In this document: positions 22,615-25,254 of the stretch, piece by piece | Layout: the number at the start of each line of letters is the position of its first letter | Position numbering within the stretch: position 1 is the stretch's first letter | Source of the DNA: an uncultured Clostridia bacterium | Lineage (GTDB): Bacteria; Bacillota; Clostridia; UBA1381 | DNA: 25,254 bases | Reading direction: 5' to 3' | NCBI GenBank assembly: GCA_934487205.1 | Contig: CAKSRS010000040.1 | Location: 1-25,254 of the forward strand | Made by a program: the position numbers and the translations under genes | Notes under the pieces: model-generated | Told to the model about the DNA's origin: nothing | Databases searched by the model: none | The model's input: the letters and a program-made list of their open reading frames with translations, nothing else

Positions 22615-24006
22615 ATGTTAAATTATAATGTAAAAATTGGTTTGGTGCCGCTCAGGCGCGACTGTACGCCCAGACCGTGACAATTCAATTGGGAAATTGC
22701 GGAAGAGAGGGGCAGGAGCACGGTTGAATACATAAAAAAGCATTATTCGTCCGAGAACGTGACATTTGTTGATTTAAAGGGCGTTATTGATGTTGAGGTG
22801 CTGTGGTCGTGCAATGATGTTGATAAAGTAGTCAAACATTTTCAGGATAACGGTGTTGACGGCGTGTTTTTGATTGCCGCGAATTTCGGTAATGAAGAAG
22901 CGGCGGGCGAGCTGGCGAAAAAGATGGGCAAACCCGTTCTTTTGTGGGGACCGAAAGATGACGCGCCGGAAGAAGGCGATGGTATGCGCTATACCGATTC
23001 GCAGTGCGGACTGTTCGGAATCAGCCGCCAGCTTATGCGAATGAATGTTAAATATACATATATCGAAAATTGCCTTGTGTCGGCGGAAAAATTGAAAAAC
23101 GGTATTGACAGCTTTGCGAGGGTTGTCTGTGCGGTGCGTAATTTTATCGGCATGCGCGTGGGCGAAATCGGCTTGCGCCCGCGCCCGTTTGCGTCGGTTA
23201 TATGTAATGAAGGGCAGCTGATGGAAAATTTTGATATCCATTTTGTGCCGATAAATCTTGCGGTGGTTCAGGATAAGTACAATAAAATCCTCGTGGATTA
23301 TAAAGACGAGATAAAAGCGGGCGCAGACCGCATCAGAAGTATGTACGAGCTCGACGATGCATCGGATGAGACAGCCGAAAAGCAGTACGCATATTATATT
23401 CTGTTCAAACAGCTGTTCGAAGAAAACAATCTTGATGTAATTTCAGCGGAGTGCTGGTCGGCGCTGCAGCTTTTGGTTGGGGCGATGCCGTGTACCGTTT
23501 ACGGAATTTTGGCTGATGAAGGATATATTATCAGCTGTGAAAATGATGTGCATGCGGCAATGACGCAGGTTTTGTTAAAATCGGTGGCGTTCGGAAAGAA
23601 ACCGCCGCTGTTCGGCGAATTTACGATGAGACACCCGGATAAGGACGATGTCGAGTTGTTGTGGCATTGCGGACAATTTGCGTATTCGGCAAGAAAAGAA
23701 GACGGCTTTTGCAAATGCTTTAATATGCGCGAAAATTTTGAGGCGAAAAACAGTCATTACACGGTGGCGCGAATAGACCAGGATCACGGCGCGTATTCGG
23801 TAATTGCCGGCGAATGTGACAGCAGCGACGGACCGTACACAAACGGAACATATTTGTGGGCAAAGTTTAACGATTTGGATTTGTGGGAAAGAAAGCTTAT
23901 AGAAGGACCGTATATTCACCACGTTTCCGAAATTGAGGGCGGATATACAAAGGAAATCAAGGAATTTTGCAAGTATGTATCCGACATAAAATTTGATGAA
24001 GTATAA
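22615..24006 (+). CDS. L-fucose isomerase-like protein interrupted by an in-frame TGA at codon 22
   Basis: From ATG 22615 (GGAGGG 5-6 nt upstream) the frame reads 21 codons (MLNYNVKIGLVPLRRDCTPRP), meets TGA at 22678-22680, then stays open in the same frame to TAA at 24006, 463 codon positions in all. The part before the TGA (KIGLVPLRRD) is the expected N-terminal strand of this family, and the part after (FNWEIAEERGRS) continues it, so the two halves belong together. The rest looks intact (LRYTDSQCGLFG-like block as MRYTDSQCGLFG, LRPRPFASVICNEG, ISAECWSALQ, GPYIHHVSEIEGG). Family members isomerise aldoses and ketoses with a metal ion. The TGA may be a recent nonsense change, a recoded codon or a sequence error. 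Without read-through, the first later start is GTG 22759, which has no ribosome binding site. Confidence 0.75.
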
Positions 24007-24018
24007 GGAGAGAGAAAA

Positions 24019-24834
24019 ATGCGTTACGGTTTAAAGGAAATACTTGATACGGCGGAAGAAAAAGGTTATGCAATCCCGGCGTTTAATGTGTATAATTTGG
24101 AGACGCTGATGGGCGTTGCGAATGCGGCGAAGGAAACGGGTGCGCCGATAATTATTCAGATGTATTCGAGACTTTTTGATACCGATACGGGAAGAATGTT
24201 GTCGCCGGTAATAAAGGAACTCATGACGGAGATAAAGTCACCGGTTGCGTTCCATCTCGACCACGGTGTAGGCATGCCGGAGCTGTACAGAGCGGCACGC
24301 TTTGGGGCGACGGGCGTAATGCTTGACGTTTCGACCCTTCCGATTGATGAGAATATTGCGGCAACAAAAGGCGCCGTAGCTTTTGCGAAAGAGCTGGGGA
24401 TTGGCGTTGAAGGCGAATTGGGGCATATCGGCTCCACGAAGGACGAGAAGTGGGCGGAATACACCGAGGTGGACGATGCCGTAAGATTTGCCGAAGAAAC
24501 GGGCGTTGACGCGCTTGCAATCATGGTAGGAACGGCGCACGGAAAATATGCAAAAGCGCCGGTGCTTGCGATAGAGCGCATAGCGGACATTCATAAGAGA
24601 ATAAAAGCGCATCTTGTACTGCACGGCGGCTCGGGCGTACCGAACGATCAGATTAAGGCTGCCGTAAAAGCGGGAATACGTAAAATCAATTTCGGAACAG
24701 ATGTGTGTTGTTCCTTTATCGAGGGTTATAAAGCGCTTGATCCGTATTCCGCGCCGCTTGATGTTGTTATGGCAAGAGCAAGCGAGAGTGTCAAGGCATT
24801 TGCTTTAGAGAAAATACACCTTCTCCAAGGCTAA
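24019..24834 (+). CDS. Class II fructose/tagatose-bisphosphate aldolase-family protein
   Basis: A 271-aa zinc-dependent aldolase. The catalytic Asp81 and zinc ligand His82 are in HLDHG, Glu133 in GVEGELGHIG, and the other zinc ligands are His174 (GTAHGKY) and His202 (LHGGSGVP). The phosphate-side loops GTAHG and HGGSG are intact, consistent with a ketose phosphate that yields dihydroxyacetone phosphate. KINFGTDVC (223-231) replaces the common KINIDTD, which hints at a substrate other than fructose 1,6-bisphosphate. AAGGAG precedes ATG 24019. With the upstream isomerase-like and PfkB genes it makes an isomerase-kinase-aldolase set. The TAA stop (24832-24834) is the first three bases of a palindromic repeat. 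Confidence 0.9.
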   Translation: MRYGLKEILDTAEEKGYAIPAFNVYNLETLMGVANAAKETGAPIIIQMYSRLFDTDTGRMLSPVIKELMTEIKSPVAFHLDHGVGMPELYRAARFGATGVMLDVSTLPIDENIAATKGAVAFAKELGIGVEGELGHIGSTKDEKWAEYTEVDDAVRFAEETGVDALAIMVGTAHGKYAKAPVLAIERIADIHKRIKAHLVLHGGSGVPNDQIKAAVKAGIRKINFGTDVCCSFIEGYKALDPYSAPLDVVMARASESVKAFALEKIHLLQG

Positions 24835-25254
24835 CGCGGGGGATACGCGGCGCATCTCACCCGTATTCAAGGCTCGGAGTATGTATATACGCCGTCGCCT
24901 TTCATAGCGGGCAATCTGCTTGCGTCTATCCCACGTTAGGGGGTTTTCAGCGGGGGATACGCGGCGCATCTCACCCGTATTCAAGGCTCGGAGTATGTAT
25001 ATACGCCGTCGCCTTTCATAGCGGGCAATCTGCTTGCGTCTATCCCACGTTAGGGGGTTTTCAGCGGGGGATACGCGGCGCATCTCACCCGTATTCAAGG
25101 CTCGGAGTATGTATATACGCCGTCGCCTTTCATAGCGGGCAATCTGCTTGCGTCTATCCCACGTTAGGGGGTTTTCAGCGGGGGATACGCGGCGCATCTC
25201 ACCCGTATTCAAGGCTCGGAGTATGTATATACGCCGTCGCCTTTCATAGCGGGC
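24832..25254 (+). repeat. Tandem array of at least four 114-bp palindromic repeats (runs off the window)
   Basis: The common core CGCATCTCAC begins at 24851, 24965, 25079 and 25193, exactly 114 bp apart, and the copies appear identical where compared. The fourth is cut by the window end. Copy 1 runs 24832-24938, bounded by TAACGCGG and CCACGTTA, an imperfect inverted repeat; later copies have CAGCGGGGG at the left end. The family is the same as at 21269-21492. Because 114 is a multiple of 3, open frames run through the array on the minus strand, giving a repeated Arg-rich peptide (RRRRIYILRAL). I treat that as incidental. No terminator for the operon is seen before the array. Confidence 0.9.

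Noticed and set aside
22615..24006. Alternative genetic code with UGA read as glycine
   Set aside because: UGA ends five other genes at the expected family length (holin, DUF4430 protein, AKR, aldehyde dehydrogenase, PfkB), so it is a normal stop here. Only a local explanation fits the isomerase-like gene.
24805..25212. Minus-strand open frame through the repeat array giving a repeated Arg-rich peptide
   Set aside because: The frame stays open only because the 114-bp period is a multiple of three. It has no ribosome binding site and overlaps the aldolase 3' end. The sister set shows an equivalent frame running into antisense of the aldehyde dehydrogenase.
24832..25254. CRISPR array
   Set aside because: The whole 114-bp unit repeats with no variable spacers, and the unit is far longer than a CRISPR repeat. 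No cas genes are nearby.

Overview
The window looks like a stretch of a Clostridia-type (Firmicutes) chromosome. The signs are Gram-positive ribosome binding sites (AGGAG/GGAGG types), consensus sigma-A promoters, S-layer-homology (SLH) surface proteins, an ECF-type vitamin transporter, a cobalamin riboswitch with an intrinsic terminator, and a phage holin/endolysin pair of the Firmicutes type. TGA, TAA and TAG are all used as ordinary stops. The species cannot be named from the sequence; a gut or anaerobic clostridium is an inference from gene content.

Region 1 (1-1430, + strand) is the right end of a phage-like block: the C-terminus of an unidentified protein, a holin, an M15-type peptidoglycan peptidase (endolysin), and a rho-independent terminator. 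Only the lysis end is visible, so an intact prophage cannot be told from a remnant.

Region 2 (1429-12600, - strand) is a probable vitamin B12 capture and import operon. In transcription order it has a sigma-A promoter, a cobalamin riboswitch, a strong intrinsic terminator, a 1552-aa SLH surface protein with a DUF4430 domain, a 536-aa SLH protein with an alpha/alpha-toroid (squalene-cyclase/prenyltransferase-like) domain, a membrane-anchored DUF4430 protein, an EcfT-type permease, and one 883-residue polypeptide holding two ABC ATPases and an ECF S-component. DUF4430 matches the C-terminal domain of animal transcobalamin/intrinsic factor, and the toroid fold matches their N-terminal domain. 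The operon therefore looks like a bacterial, multi-protein counterpart of the animal B12 carriers feeding a B12 ECF transporter, and the riboswitch independently supports that substrate.

Region 3 (12633-13463, - strand) is an AraC-family regulator with a perfect TTGACA-N17-TATAAT promoter, divergent from Region 4. The shared intergenic region also has a TTTACA-N17-TATAAT promoter for the rightward operon and a 10-bp-spaced direct repeat that could be the regulator's site.

Region 4 (13612-24834, + strand) is a ten-gene carbohydrate or sugar-acid catabolic operon: Ldh2-type dehydrogenase, KDPG-aldolase-family enzyme, SDR, aldo/keto reductase, glycerate 2-kinase, an enolase paralogue with a rebuilt active site, aldehyde dehydrogenase, PfkB kinase, a fucose-isomerase-like protein with an in-frame TGA at codon 22, and a class II aldolase. 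The enolase paralogue keeps the three metal-binding acids and the catalytic lysine but has lost the His-Arg-Ser phosphate/catalytic loop. The KDPG-aldolase homologue has Asp where the E. coli enzyme has its phosphate-contacting Ser. With the aldehyde dehydrogenase and glycerate 2-kinase, this suggests a non-phosphorylated route (aldose, aldonate, 2-keto-3-deoxy acid, pyruvate plus aldehyde, glycerate, 2-phosphoglycerate) using an enolase-derived dehydratase. That pathway is an inference, not established here.

Two sets of about 106-bp imperfectly palindromic repeats (two copies at 21269-21492, four at 24832-25254 running off the window) lie directly after stop codons inside and at the end of this operon. 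In the second set the repeat itself supplies the aldolase's stop codon.
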